Shown here: positions 15,076 through 25,820 of the stretch, piece after piece
Numbering within the stretch: the stretch's first letter is position 1
Layout: the number at the start of each line of letters is the position of its first letter
Assembly: GCF_900100195.1 (NCBI RefSeq)
Contig: NZ_FNES01000011.1
Span: 81,994-145,993 of the forward strand
Direction of reading: 5' to 3'
Length of the DNA: 64,000 nt
Origin: Billgrantia gudaonensis
GTDB taxonomy: Bacteria > Pseudomonadota > Gammaproteobacteria > Pseudomonadales > Halomonadaceae
Program-made: the position numbers and the translations under genes
Notes under the pieces: model-generated
Database searches by the model: none
What the model was told of the DNA's origin: nothing
What the model saw: the letters and a program-made list of their open reading frames with translations, nothing else

Positions 15076-16822
15076 CTCGCCCACCCCCCGGCAGCGGCTG
15101 GCCCGCTGCCTCGCCCCCCAACGCTGGTGGCTGCGCGGTGCGTTGCTGCTGGCGCTGGGGGGTGCCGTGCTACTGGTCGCTCAGAGCTGGCTTCTGGCGG
15201 CTCTGTTCTCCCGCTGGCTGCTGGCCTGGCAGGGGGAGGCGGCGCCGACGCTGCCCGCTCCCTGGTGGCTGGCGGCTCTGGCTACCTGCCTGGTGCTGCG
15301 TCCGTTGTTGCATGCCGGGCGCGAGGCGCTCTCCCGCCGAGCCAGTCGAAATGCACGGGCCGCACTGCGCCTCGAGCTGCTGGAGCGATTGGGCCAGCTG
15401 GGGCCTTTGCGGCGCCGCTTCGGTAGCGACGGCGCCCTGGGCGCCCAAGTGCTGGAGCAGGTCGACGCACTGGACGGCTATGTCAGCCGCTACCAAGTGC
15501 AGAGCCGCCTGGCGGTGTTGGTGCCACTGCTGCTCGGCGTGGCGATCGCCCTGCACAGCCGGCTGGCCGCCGCCCTGATGCTGATGACCGCGCCCCTTGT
15601 GCCTCTGTTCATGGTGCTGGTGGGACGCGCCGCCGCCGGTGCTAGTCGCCGCCAGCTGGATACTCAGGCCCGCCTCGGCGGCCACTTTCTCGATCTGGTG
15701 CGCGGCATGGGCACCCTGCAGCGACTGGGCGCTGCCGCCCAGGCTTCCCGTCGCATTGCCGCCGCCAGCGAGGCCTACCGGGAGCGCACCATGGGGGTAT
15801 TGCGCCTGGCCTTTCTTTCCAGCGCCGTGCTGGAGTTCTTCTCCGCGCTGGCCATCGCCCTGGTGGCACTCTACCTGGGGCTTGGCCTGCTGGGGGTCTT
15901 GCCCTGGGCCAAGGGCGAGGTGCCGGTGAGCTACCCGTCGGCGTTGTTCATCCTGCTGCTGGCCCCGGAGTTCTACGCCCCGCTGCGCCAGCTGGGCGCC
16001 GACTACCATGCCAGGGCCGAGGCCGAGGGTGCCATGCGGGAGCTCGCCCCACTGCTCGAGAGCCGTCCCTGGCGGCCCGCCGACCGGGTTGCCCTGGCCG
16101 ACACCGCGGCTCCACCGAGACTGGCGTGTCGCAACTTGGCCGTGGCCGGTGACGCTGGCCGCCGGCGCCTGGCACCGCTGGATCTGGACCTGGCCCCCGG
16201 AGAGCGCCTGCTGGTGCAGGGCGAGAGCGGCAGCGGCAAGTCCAGCCTGCTCGAAGCATTGCTGGGGTTTGCGCCCTATGAGGGCTCGTTGGCCGTCGAC
16301 GGCCATGAGCTGGCCGAACTCGAGCGCGAGGCCTGGCAACGCCGGCTGGGCTATCTGGGCCAGCAGCCGCCGGTACTGCGCGGCAGCGTGGCCGACAACC
16401 TGCGCCTGTCCGCCCCCGAGGCTGGCGATAGCGAACTGGTCGCCGTGCTGGATCAGGTCGAGTTGTGGCCGCTGCTGGCGGCCCGTCAGGGGCTTGCCAC
16501 GCTGCTGGGTGAGCGCGGACGCGGGCTCTCCGGCGGCCAGTTGCAGCGCCTCGCCCTGGCCCAGTTGCTGCTGCGCGAGGCGCCGCTGTGGCTGTTCGAC
16601 GAGGCCACCGCCCACCTCGACCTGGACGCCGCCCGACGTCTGAACGGCTTGATCGAGCGGCTCAGCCGCGGGCGCAGCGTGATCCTGGTCAGCCATGAGG
16701 CCGATGGCCTCGAGTGGGTGGATCGCCGCCTGGTCTTGGGGACGGCCGCCTTGCGACAGGAGCGCCGGAAAGAGGAGTGGCGAGAAGAGATGCGCGAGGA
16801 AATGCCGTCATGTCAGAGCTGA
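15059..16822 (+). CDS. cydD: Thiol reductant ABC exporter subunit CydD
   Basis: 587 residues from ATG 15059, which overlaps cydX by 17 bases. CydD and CydC form a heterodimeric ABC exporter of cysteine and glutathione to the periplasm that is needed for assembly of bd oxidase and c-type cytochromes. The N-terminal half is the six-helix membrane domain; the C-terminal half has Walker A GESGSGKSS, signature LSGGQ and Walker B LWLFDEATAHLD. Gene position directly after cydX makes the assignment to CydD rather than a general exporter firm. Confidence 0.93.
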   Translation: MTAATDSPTPRQRLARCLAPQRWWLRGALLLALGGAVLLVAQSWLLAALFSRWLLAWQGEAAPTLPAPWWLAALATCLVLRPLLHAGREALSRRASRNARAALRLELLERLGQLGPLRRRFGSDGALGAQVLEQVDALDGYVSRYQVQSRLAVLVPLLLGVAIALHSRLAAALMLMTAPLVPLFMVLVGRAAAGASRRQLDTQARLGGHFLDLVRGMGTLQRLGAAAQASRRIAAASEAYRERTMGVLRLAFLSSAVLEFFSALAIALVALYLGLGLLGVLPWAKGEVPVSYPSALFILLLAPEFYAPLRQLGADYHARAEAEGAMRELAPLLESRPWRPADRVALADTAAPPRLACRNLAVAGDAGRRRLAPLDLDLAPGERLLVQGESGSGKSSLLEALLGFAPYEGSLAVDGHELAELEREAWQRRLGYLGQQPPVLRGSVADNLRLSAPEAGDSELVAVLDQVELWPLLAARQGLATLLGERGRGLSGGQLQRLALAQLLLREAPLWLFDEATAHLDLDAARRLNGLIERLSRGRSVILVSHEADGLEWVDRRLVLGTAALRQERRKEEWREEMREEMPSCQS

Positions 16823-18531
16823 AATCCGCCCCCGCCATTCGCTTGCGAGACCTGTTGCGGCTGCGCCGTGGCGGCTGGTCGCTGGCCTTCGTCATCGGTG
16901 CCGCCACCCTGCTGGCCGTGGTGGCCCTGCTGGCCATCTCCGGGTGGTTCATCACTGCCGCTGCAGCGGCTGGGGTGGCCTCCATGGCCCTGCTGGGCTT
17001 CGACTACTTCCGCCCGGCGGCGCTGATCCGCCTGTGCGCCATCGTGCGTACCGTCGGGCGTTACGGCGAGCGTCTGGCCTCGCACCACGCTGCCCTGGGG
17101 CTGCTCAAGGATCTGCGCTGTCGGTTGTTCGACGCCCTGGGGCGCCGAACTCCCGGCGCTGCCCAGATCTCGACCGCGACGGGCAGTGCGGCCACCATGC
17201 ATCGCCTGGTCACCGACATCGACCAGCTCGACCGCTTCGTGCTCAGCGCCTTGCTGCCCTGGGGCTGGGCAGGGCTGCTGTCGCTTGCGGTAATGGGGGC
17301 GCTGGCCTGGCTCGATCCGACCCTGCTGCTGGCAGCGATGCCCGGGCTGTTGATGGCCTGGCTGGGATTGCCGCTATTGACCCTTTGGCAGGGAAGCCGG
17401 CTGGCACGGTACGACGCCGAGCTCGGGGAAGCGCGTCGCGAGGCGCTGGTGGAGCCCTTGGCGGCGATCACTCCACTGCTGCTGTGGGGACGCTGGGGAG
17501 ACGTCCACCGCCGCGTGGCGGAGCACGATCGGCGCTGTCTCGATCACCAGGAGCGTCAGCGGCGGCTAGCCAGCCTGGTGGGGGCCTTGCAGCAGGTGGC
17601 GCTGGGGATGTCCATCGTGAGCGTGCTGTGGTGGGGCGTGTCGCGGCTGTCTGAGTCGGGGCTTTCGGTGGCGCTGCTGCTCGCGGTGGTAATGGTGCTG
17701 CTCGGCCTGGGCGAGATCCTCGCCCCCTTGGCGGTCAGTTTCGTCTCTCTCGGCGCCAGCCTTGCCGCCAGGGATCGGCTCAACGCCTTGGTGGCAGACC
17801 CGCGAGGTGTGTCGGCATCCACGCCAGCCGTGGCCGGCACTCCCTCGTCGCCCCTGTCTCTTGAGCTTGACGGCATCAGCGCCCGGATACCAGGGGCGTT
17901 GAACGGCCCCGAGGGCGTCAGTCTGAAGCTCCGTGCCGGCGAGGTGCTCTGCGTGCGCGGCCCTTCCGGGTGCGGGAAGTCAACCCTGCTGCAGGTTCTG
18001 GCCGGCGAGTTGGCCCCCTCGGCCGGGGAGTGTCGGCTCAATGATCGAAAGCTGAACGAGTGGCGCTTGAACGAGGTGATTGGTTACCTGCCTCAGCAGT
18101 GGGACCTGTTCGATATGAGCCTGGCCGCGAACCTGCGCCTGGGCAACGGCGAGGCCAGCGACGACATGTTATGGCAGATGCTCGACGAGTTGGCGCTTGG
18201 GGAGTGGGTGCGCCGTTTGCCTCAGGGGCTGGACACGCCGCTGGGAGAGTACGGAGCGGCGGTCTCAGGCGGCCAGGCGCGCCGCATCGCCCTGGCCCGG
18301 CTGTTGCTGGCGCGCCGGCCGCTCCTGCTGCTTGATGAGCCCCTAGTCGGGTTGGATGCGGTGTGCCACGAGCGGGTGCTGGCAGCCGTACGGCGCCGCC
18401 AGGGCGATGGGCCCCTGGTGGTGGTCTCGCACGTCCCGCTGGACCTGCCTGGCCTGCGGCTTCGCGAGCTGTGGCTGTCGGCCGAAGGTCGACCGGTGAA
18501 GGCGGGGGGTACGAGAGCAAGCCAGCGGTAG
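16810..18531 (+). CDS. cydC: Thiol reductant ABC exporter subunit CydC
   Basis: 573 residues; the ATG at 16810 overlaps the cydD end by 13 bases. It is the partner half of CydDC. The membrane half has about six segments starting RGGWSLAFVIGAATLLAVV. The nucleotide half has Walker A GPSGCGKST, signature VSGGQ and Walker B LLLLDEPLVGLD. The arrangement cydA-B-X-D-C in one unit links terminal oxidase and thiol export under the same FNR-like promoter. No terminator is visible before the convergent ferredoxin gene. Confidence 0.93.
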   Translation: MSELKSAPAIRLRDLLRLRRGGWSLAFVIGAATLLAVVALLAISGWFITAAAAAGVASMALLGFDYFRPAALIRLCAIVRTVGRYGERLASHHAALGLLKDLRCRLFDALGRRTPGAAQISTATGSAATMHRLVTDIDQLDRFVLSALLPWGWAGLLSLAVMGALAWLDPTLLLAAMPGLLMAWLGLPLLTLWQGSRLARYDAELGEARREALVEPLAAITPLLLWGRWGDVHRRVAEHDRRCLDHQERQRRLASLVGALQQVALGMSIVSVLWWGVSRLSESGLSVALLLAVVMVLLGLGEILAPLAVSFVSLGASLAARDRLNALVADPRGVSASTPAVAGTPSSPLSLELDGISARIPGALNGPEGVSLKLRAGEVLCVRGPSGCGKSTLLQVLAGELAPSAGECRLNDRKLNEWRLNEVIGYLPQQWDLFDMSLAANLRLGNGEASDDMLWQMLDELALGEWVRRLPQGLDTPLGEYGAAVSGGQARRIALARLLLARRPLLLLDEPLVGLDAVCHERVLAAVRRRQGDGPLVVVSHVPLDLPGLRLRELWLSAEGRPVKAGGTRASQR

Positions 18532-18580
18532 CTTCCTCACTGGCAACGTGTGGCTGGCGGTTGACCTTGGGCGAGGGGCG

Positions 18581-21311
<2,731 letters not shown>

Positions 21312-21367
21312 GCCGCTTTCCTCGTGTGCTGTTCGTGCGAGTCGCTGTTATGAGTATGGGATGGGCG

Positions 21368-21397
21368 ATCATAGCACCCGGCTTGCCATGGCGTCAT
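21368..21397 (-). promoter_or_regulatory. Predicted fabY promoter
   Basis: Read on the minus strand: -35 ATGACG (21397-21392), an 18-base spacer, and extended -10 TGCTATGAT (21376-21368). The start site would be near 21361, about 50 bases from the fabY ATG. No other promoter-like pair was found in this gap on this strand. Confidence 0.5.
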
Positions 21398-21432
21398 GGC
21401 CCTGGCTGGCTCGGCGATTGATGCTCAATCAT

Positions 21433-21446
21433 GAAACGAACGTTTG
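21433..21446. promoter_or_regulatory. PsrA-like operator
   Basis: GAAAC-GAAC-GTTTG matches the published PsrA motif of pseudomonads, G/C-AAAC-N2-4-GTTT-G/C. PsrA is a TetR-family regulator that responds to long-chain fatty acids. The site lies between fabY and a plus-strand promoter and overlaps that promoter's -35. The match is by eye. Confidence 0.45.
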
Positions 21447-21472
21447 AAAATGGTTCCGCGTCGCGGTATCCT
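21444..21472 (+). promoter_or_regulatory. Plus-strand promoter of a short orphan transcript
   Basis: TTGAAA (21444-21449), exactly 17 bases, then TATCCT (21467-21472). Transcription would start near 21479 and reach a strong terminator after about 57 bases. No protein gene lies between. Confidence 0.45.
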
Positions 21473-21478
21473 CCAGTT

Positions 21479-21535
21479 GCTGTTTGAGTCATATGTGTGG
21501 GTATCTGGGCGCCTCGTCATGAGGCGCTTTTTTTT
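21479..21535 (+). ncRNA. Candidate small RNA
   Basis: A 57-base transcript is predicted between the promoter at 21444-21472 and the terminator at 21509-21535. It contains one tiny frame (nine codons from ATG 21493) with only a weak GAG upstream, so I favour an RNA over a peptide. No known RNA family was recognised. Confidence 0.35.
21509..21535 (+). terminator. Rho-independent terminator with no gene upstream on its strand
   Basis: GCGCCTC (21509-21515) and GAGGCGC (21521-21527) form a 7-bp stem with a 5-base loop, followed by eight T. The adjacent genes either read away (fabY) or start later (21647) from their own promoter. Confidence 0.85.
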
Positions 21536-21606
21536 CGCGATTCCGGTCACCCATGCCGCCTTGGTTCGATGGTGCCGGCGGGCCGGCTCGCGCACGGCAT
21601 CGGGGG

Positions 21607-21615
21607 TGGTAGAAT
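21607..21615 (+). promoter_or_regulatory. Extended -10 of the TrmB-like methyltransferase gene
   Basis: TGGTAGAAT is an extended -10 (TGn plus TAGAAT) 31 bases before ATG 21647. It lies after the terminator at 21509, so this gene has its own start and is not the target of the short unit upstream. Confidence 0.4.
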
Positions 21616-21646
21616 GGTCGGCCGTTCGTATCGGCGAGAGGGGCTC

Positions 21647-22336
21647 ATGCACGCCACGTCCCGCACCATCACTTCCAACCAGACCGGGCCGCACGAGGAC
21701 CTGGCGCGCCGCGTGGCCAGGGCGTTGGCCCATCCTCTGCGCAAGCCGGTGGCCGATCATACCCGCGAGGCGTTCGCCCAGGCTCATGCCTGGCTGGCCG
21801 AGCGGCCCATGCCGCTGATTCTCGATGCCGGTTGCGGAGTGGGGCTCTCCACGCGGCGTCTCGCCGGACGCTTTGGCGACCATGCGGTGATCGGCGTGGA
21901 CCGCAGTGCCCATCGGCTGGGACGCAACCATGGTGCGTTACCCGACAATGCGCTCCTGGTGCGTGCCGATCTGGTGGATTTCTGGCGCCTGGCGCTGGCG
22001 GCGGGCTGGCAGCCGGTACGCCACTACCTGCTCTATCCGAACCCTTATCCCAAGGCAGCGCAGCTCAAGATGCGCTGGCACGGCCATCCGGTGTTCCCGA
22101 CGATCCTGGCGCTGGGGGGGCGGCTGGAGCTGCGTTCCAACTGGCGCCTCTACGTGGAGGAGTTCGCCCTGGCCCTTGCGCAGGCCAGCGGGGTGGCGGC
22201 CGCCGTGGAGCCGTGGCATCCGGCGGCGGGGAATGAACCGCTCACGCCCTTCGAGGCCAAGTACCATGCCAGCGGCCAGGCGCTGTGGCGACTGGTCGTC
22301 GACCTGCCCTACCCCCTGGCTCGCGAAGCCCGCTGA
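21647..22336 (+). CDS. SAM-dependent methyltransferase, TrmB-like
   Basis: 229 residues from ATG 21647, with GAGAGG upstream; the frame continues upstream but through the terminator. The class I methyltransferase core is visible: LDAGCGVGLSTRRLA (SAM-binding loop) then IGVDRSAHRL. A second segment, LLYPNPYPKAAQLKMRW, resembles the FPDPWPK motif of tRNA (guanine-46 N7)-methyltransferases, so COG0220 is the best group. The protein is shorter than E. coli TrmB and the tRNA target is unproven. Confidence 0.78.
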   Translation: MHATSRTITSNQTGPHEDLARRVARALAHPLRKPVADHTREAFAQAHAWLAERPMPLILDAGCGVGLSTRRLAGRFGDHAVIGVDRSAHRLGRNHGALPDNALLVRADLVDFWRLALAAGWQPVRHYLLYPNPYPKAAQLKMRWHGHPVFPTILALGGRLELRSNWRLYVEEFALALAQASGVAAAVEPWHPAAGNEPLTPFEAKYHASGQALWRLVVDLPYPLAREAR

Positions 22337-22349
22337 CAATGGAGAAATG

Positions 22350-22685
22350 ATGGTGATCACCTACTTCTACCTGGCCCTTGCGATCGCTGCCGAAGTGGTC
22401 GGCACCAGCGCGCTCAAGGCGTCCGAGGGCTTTACCCGGCCGTGGCCGAGCCTGGTCGTGGTCATCGGCTATGGCCTGGCCTTCTTCCTGCTCAGCCTGG
22501 TGCTGCGCAGCCTGCCGGTGGGTATCGCCTACGCCATCTGGGCGGGGCTGGGCATCGTGCTGGTGACCGTGGCCGGCGTGTTGATCTATGGCGAGATGCC
22601 GGACCTTCCGGCGGTGGCAGGAATCGCCATGATCGTCGGCGGAGTGGTGGTGATTCAGCTCTTTTCCAAGGTGGCCGCGCATTGA
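22350..22685 (+). CDS. Small multidrug resistance (SMR) family transporter
   Basis: 111 residues, four membrane segments, the size of EmrE (110). I chose ATG 22350 because GGAG lies five bases upstream; ATG 22347 is too close. E15 (AIAAEVVGT) is the proton/cation-binding glutamate, and IWAGLG in segment three is the family signature. SMR proteins export small cations in exchange for protons. It lies between the methyltransferase and dacB in the same direction, 13 bases after the former, so it is probably in that operon. Drug range is unknown. Confidence 0.9.
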   Translation: MVITYFYLALAIAAEVVGTSALKASEGFTRPWPSLVVVIGYGLAFFLLSLVLRSLPVGIAYAIWAGLGIVLVTVAGVLIYGEMPDLPAVAGIAMIVGGVVVIQLFSKVAAH

Positions 22686-22726
22686 GGCGCTGCGTGCCGG
22701 TCGACATTCGTTCGAGGGTTTCCAAT

Positions 22727-24160
22727 ATGGCGTGCCGTCTGCTGCTCGCTGTGGTGCTGCTCTGGTTGCCGTTGGCGGCTCCGGCAGCGGGTTTCACGGA
22801 ACTCGGCCGGCTTGCCGAGCGTGGTTTTCTGATCGGTGCCGAGGCGCGCCTGCTAGACAGCGGTGAGGTGCTGGGCAGTCTCGCACCGCAGCGCCAGCTG
22901 TCGCCGGCATCGGTATCCAAGCTCTACCTGGCCGCGGCGGCACTGGATCGTTGGGGGCCGCAGCACCGCTTCACCACGCGCCTGGTCAGCGATGCCGAAC
23001 TGGATGCCGAGGGCAGGCTGCATGGCGATCTGGTGTTCGAAGGCAGCGGCGATCCAGGGTTGGCCACCGAGGACTTGTGGCGCCTGGCCCAGCGGCTCCA
23101 CCAACGTGGTGTGCGCGAAGTGAACGGGCGGCTGGTGATCAGCCAGTGGCGTTTCGGCCCGGTGGCCTGCCTCACCACGGATCGCTGCGAGGGGCGCGAG
23201 CGCGTGGCCAACACCTACAGTGCGCTGCTCTCGGCGGCAGGCATCAACCACGGCAACTGGTGCGTCAACGTGGCGCCGGGACGCGAAGCGCAGGCGCCGG
23301 CACGGGTGACCCACTGCGACGGCCAGGCTTCCCTCGTCACGGTCGACAACCAGGTCATCACGCTGGCCGCCGGCGGGGCGACGGCGCTCGACGCCGAGCG
23401 GGTCACCCGCGACGGCGAGGATGTGATGGTGCTGCGCGGCACCATCGCTGGGGATGCCGCTCCCCGCGACGTTTACCGTACCAGCGGCGACCCCGCGGAA
23501 CAGACGGCGCGGACCTTGGCGGCGATGCTCGATCAGGTCGGCATCGCCGTGCAGGGCATTCATGCCACCACCATCGAGCCGCCTTCGGCCAGCGCCGATA
23601 CCTTGGCAGCCGTGGAGGGGCGGCCACTGCAGGCGTTGCTGCTCGATACCCTGCACTACTCGAACAACTTCATGGCCGATATGCTGACGCTGGGGCTGGC
23701 CGATACGCCGCGCCCCACGCTGCTCGACGGAGCCGAGGCCATCGAGCATTTCGTGGCGGGGATCCCCGACCATGGGCCGCTGGACCTGCGTAGCGGTAGC
23801 GGCCTGACCCCCGAGAGCCGCACCTCGGCTCGTGGCGTCAATGCGCTGCTCGCCAGTCTCTTCCACCGGCCTTCCCTGTTTCCGGCCTTCGTGGGGAGCC
23901 TGCAGACACCGAGCAACGGCGTGATGCGTTTCTTGCGACGCGGCTCGCCGGTCTTCCAGAACCGTGTGATGCTCAAGACCGGCACGCTCAACCAGCCGGT
24001 GGCGGTGCGCGCCGTAGGAGGGTATTTCCGAACCCGAACGGGCCGTTGGGGCGTGTTCAGCGCGCTAGTCAATGGCACCGCGACCACGCCATGGCTCAAC
24101 TGGACCCAGGTGCTGGATCCGCTGACCGAGGATATCGAACGCATGATCGAGACCAACTGA
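22727..24160 (+). CDS. dacB: D-alanyl-D-alanine carboxypeptidase/endopeptidase, PBP4-like
   Basis: 477 residues (E. coli DacB is 477) from ATG 22727, with GAGGG ten bases upstream. A signal peptide ends near residue 20 (LAAPAAG). DacB removes terminal D-alanine and cleaves D,D cross-links in periplasmic peptidoglycan. The serine site SVSK is at 62-65, SNN is present in LHYSNNFMAD, and KTGTL is near residue 418. The insertion between SxxK and SxN is large, as in PBP4. It follows the SMR gene by 41 bases and dgkA follows 13 bases later. Confidence 0.95.
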   Translation: MACRLLLAVVLLWLPLAAPAAGFTELGRLAERGFLIGAEARLLDSGEVLGSLAPQRQLSPASVSKLYLAAAALDRWGPQHRFTTRLVSDAELDAEGRLHGDLVFEGSGDPGLATEDLWRLAQRLHQRGVREVNGRLVISQWRFGPVACLTTDRCEGRERVANTYSALLSAAGINHGNWCVNVAPGREAQAPARVTHCDGQASLVTVDNQVITLAAGGATALDAERVTRDGEDVMVLRGTIAGDAAPRDVYRTSGDPAEQTARTLAAMLDQVGIAVQGIHATTIEPPSASADTLAAVEGRPLQALLLDTLHYSNNFMADMLTLGLADTPRPTLLDGAEAIEHFVAGIPDHGPLDLRSGSGLTPESRTSARGVNALLASLFHRPSLFPAFVGSLQTPSNGVMRFLRRGSPVFQNRVMLKTGTLNQPVAVRAVGGYFRTRTGRWGVFSALVNGTATTPWLNWTQVLDPLTEDIERMIETN

Positions 24161-24173
24161 GAAGGACGCTCCG

Positions 24174-24545
24174 ATGAAGCCCGCACACACCGGCTGGCGC
24201 CATCTGGTTCACTCCACGCACTATTCGCTCAAGGGGCTGCGCGCCGCCTTCTGCCACGAGTCCGCCTTTCGCCAGGAACTGCTGATCTGCGTGCTGCTGC
24301 TGCCGTTGGCGCTGTGGCTCGGTCAGGGCCCGCTGGAGTGGGTGCTGTTGATCGGCAGCTGTCTGCTGGTGCTCATCGTGGAGCTCGTCAACAGTGCCAT
24401 CGAGAGCGTGGTCGATCGGATCGGGGTCGAGCCCCACGAGCTCTCGGGACGGGCCAAGGATCTCGGCTCGGCGGCGGTCATGCTGACGCTGCTGTTGGCG
24501 GCGCTGACTTGGGGGTTGCTCGTCTGGCAGAAGTTTTTCAGTTGA
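24174..24545 (+). CDS. dgkA: Diacylglycerol kinase
   Basis: 123 residues, three membrane segments; E. coli DgkA has 122. It phosphorylates diacylglycerol with ATP at the inner membrane so the lipid can be reused. The catalytic/ATP region ELVNSAIESVVDRI with its glutamate and the LSGRAKDLGSAAV motif are both present. ATG 24174 has AAGGAC upstream. It sits 13 bases after dacB, so the two envelope genes likely share a transcript. 153 bases with no clear terminator separate it from the convergent zinc dehydrogenase. Confidence 0.95.
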   Translation: MKPAHTGWRHLVHSTHYSLKGLRAAFCHESAFRQELLICVLLLPLALWLGQGPLEWVLLIGSCLLVLIVELVNSAIESVVDRIGVEPHELSGRAKDLGSAAVMLTLLLAALTWGLLVWQKFFS

Positions 24546-24698
24546 GTTCTGCCTGGATCTGCCTTGCTCGCTGGCGCGTACGGCATCGCCAAGACCGGGA
24601 GTTGGAATGTCGGCGCGTTCGCGAGATCGATGACTGGCTGATGCCGAACTGGACGAATGTCGCCTGGGCTGAAATATCTCCAGTGTTAGTTATCTTGG

Positions 24699-25730
24699 TT
24701 AGGCAGGTTGGGTGTCGCAGGTCACCATGGCCTTGATGACACCGGTAGCCGGATTGCACCACTGGGGCATCAAGGTGGGTAACTTCTCAAGCGGGCCGCG
24801 GTGGGTGATCATCGCCGTGGGTTGGAGTTCACCGCTTTCGATGAGGCGCGTAACGGTTTCGAAGTCTTCGCGGGTGGCGTTGCGACTGCCGAGCAATGTA
24901 AGTTCTTTTTTATGGAAATCAGGGTCGTTGAAGGTGATATCGGCCTTGACTACGCTGACCAAGACATAACGCGCTCCATGCCCGGCCAGAGTGAAGCCGC
25001 GGTTCATGGCGGCGGGATTGCCGGTCGCATCGAACACCACGTCAGCCAGCGCGCCGTCGTTATGGTGGGCGATACGGGCTTCCAGATCATCCTCCAGCGC
25101 ATGCAGGATGCCATCGGCGCCCAGCATGTCTCGGCAGAAGGCCAGTCGGTCGCGGTTGGTATCGACGACGAGTGTGCGTGCGCCACGGGCTCTGGCAATC
25201 TGCAGGATACCCATGCCGATCGGCCCTGCGCCCACAATGACGGCGAGTTCATCCGTGCTGGTAGCGCTTCGGCGTACGGCATGGGCGCCGATCGCCAGGC
25301 ATTCCACCAATGCGAGCTGTTCCGAGTCGAGCTTCCGGGAAGTCACTAGGTGCTCGGCCGGCACGCTGAGATAATCCGCCATACCACCGTCACGGTGCAC
25401 GCCGATGACCTGCATGTTCTGGCAGCAGTTGGTCTTGCCGTGACGGCAGGCCCGGCACTCGCCGCAATGCAGGTAGGGGATCACGTAGGCGCGCTGGCCA
25501 ATCAGTTCGGGATCGATGCCGTCGCCAACGGCAACGATATCGCCGGACAATTCGTGCCCCAGTACGCGTGGATAGTCGAAATAGGGCTGGTTTCCGCCAT
25601 AGGCATGGATGTCGGTTCCGCAAATGCCCACCCGGCGAATGCGGATCATCGCTTCTCCGACAGCACACGATGGTGTGGGTACATCACGCAGCTCCATGTG
25701 ATGCGGGTGCGTACAGACTAGGGTCTTCAT
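24699..25730 (-). CDS. Zinc-dependent medium-chain dehydrogenase of a 6-deoxysugar cluster
   Basis: 343 residues. The zinc-binding alcohol dehydrogenase fold is clear: catalytic-zinc cysteine in GICGTDIHAYGG, GHELSGD glutamate, structural-zinc cysteines in CGECRACRHGKTNCC, and the NAD loop VIVGAGPIGMG. Similar proteins (LgoD/RspB types) oxidise polyols or aldonic acids such as L-galactonate. It is the last gene of the sugar cluster, after a hairpin. In a fucose-type pathway it could oxidise the acid made by the lactonase. The substrate is inferred from context only. Confidence 0.8.
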   Translation of the reverse strand: MKTLVCTHPHHMELRDVPTPSCAVGEAMIRIRRVGICGTDIHAYGGNQPYFDYPRVLGHELSGDIVAVGDGIDPELIGQRAYVIPYLHCGECRACRHGKTNCCQNMQVIGVHRDGGMADYLSVPAEHLVTSRKLDSEQLALVECLAIGAHAVRRSATSTDELAVIVGAGPIGMGILQIARARGARTLVVDTNRDRLAFCRDMLGADGILHALEDDLEARIAHHNDGALADVVFDATGNPAAMNRGFTLAGHGARYVLVSVVKADITFNDPDFHKKELTLLGSRNATREDFETVTRLIESGELQPTAMITHRGPLEKLPTLMPQWCNPATGVIKAMVTCDTQPA

Positions 25731-25754
25731 AGGGCCAGGACTCTCCGAAAGGGG

Positions 25755-25798
25755 CAGGCGTCGGGCGGGCTGGTCTCGAGCCCACCAGGCGACGCCTG
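25755..25798 (-). terminator. Intercistronic hairpin between the binding protein and zinc dehydrogenase genes
   Basis: CAGGCGTCG (25755-25763) and CGACGCCTG (25790-25798) form a perfect 9-bp outer stem around a partly paired loop (a GGGCT/AGCCC pair inside). There is no T-run on the minus strand, so partial termination or mRNA protection of the abundant binding-protein transcript is more likely than a full stop. Confidence 0.55.
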
Positions 25799-25820
25799 GC
25801 CTTATGACAAGGCGGGCGTA

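Noticed and set aside
15170..16696. A 508-codon open frame opposite cydD
   Set aside because: Same reason: composition shadow of a gene with clear ABC motifs.
21416..21430. GATTGA-TGC-TCAATC palindrome read as an FNR box
   Set aside because: The half-sites are not TTGAT/ATCAA at N4 spacing, and fabY is not an expected FNR target.
21493..21522. A nine-codon leader peptide (MCGYLGASS) over the orphan terminator
   Set aside because: Weak ribosome site and no run of regulatory codons linked to a downstream biosynthetic gene; a small RNA fits better.
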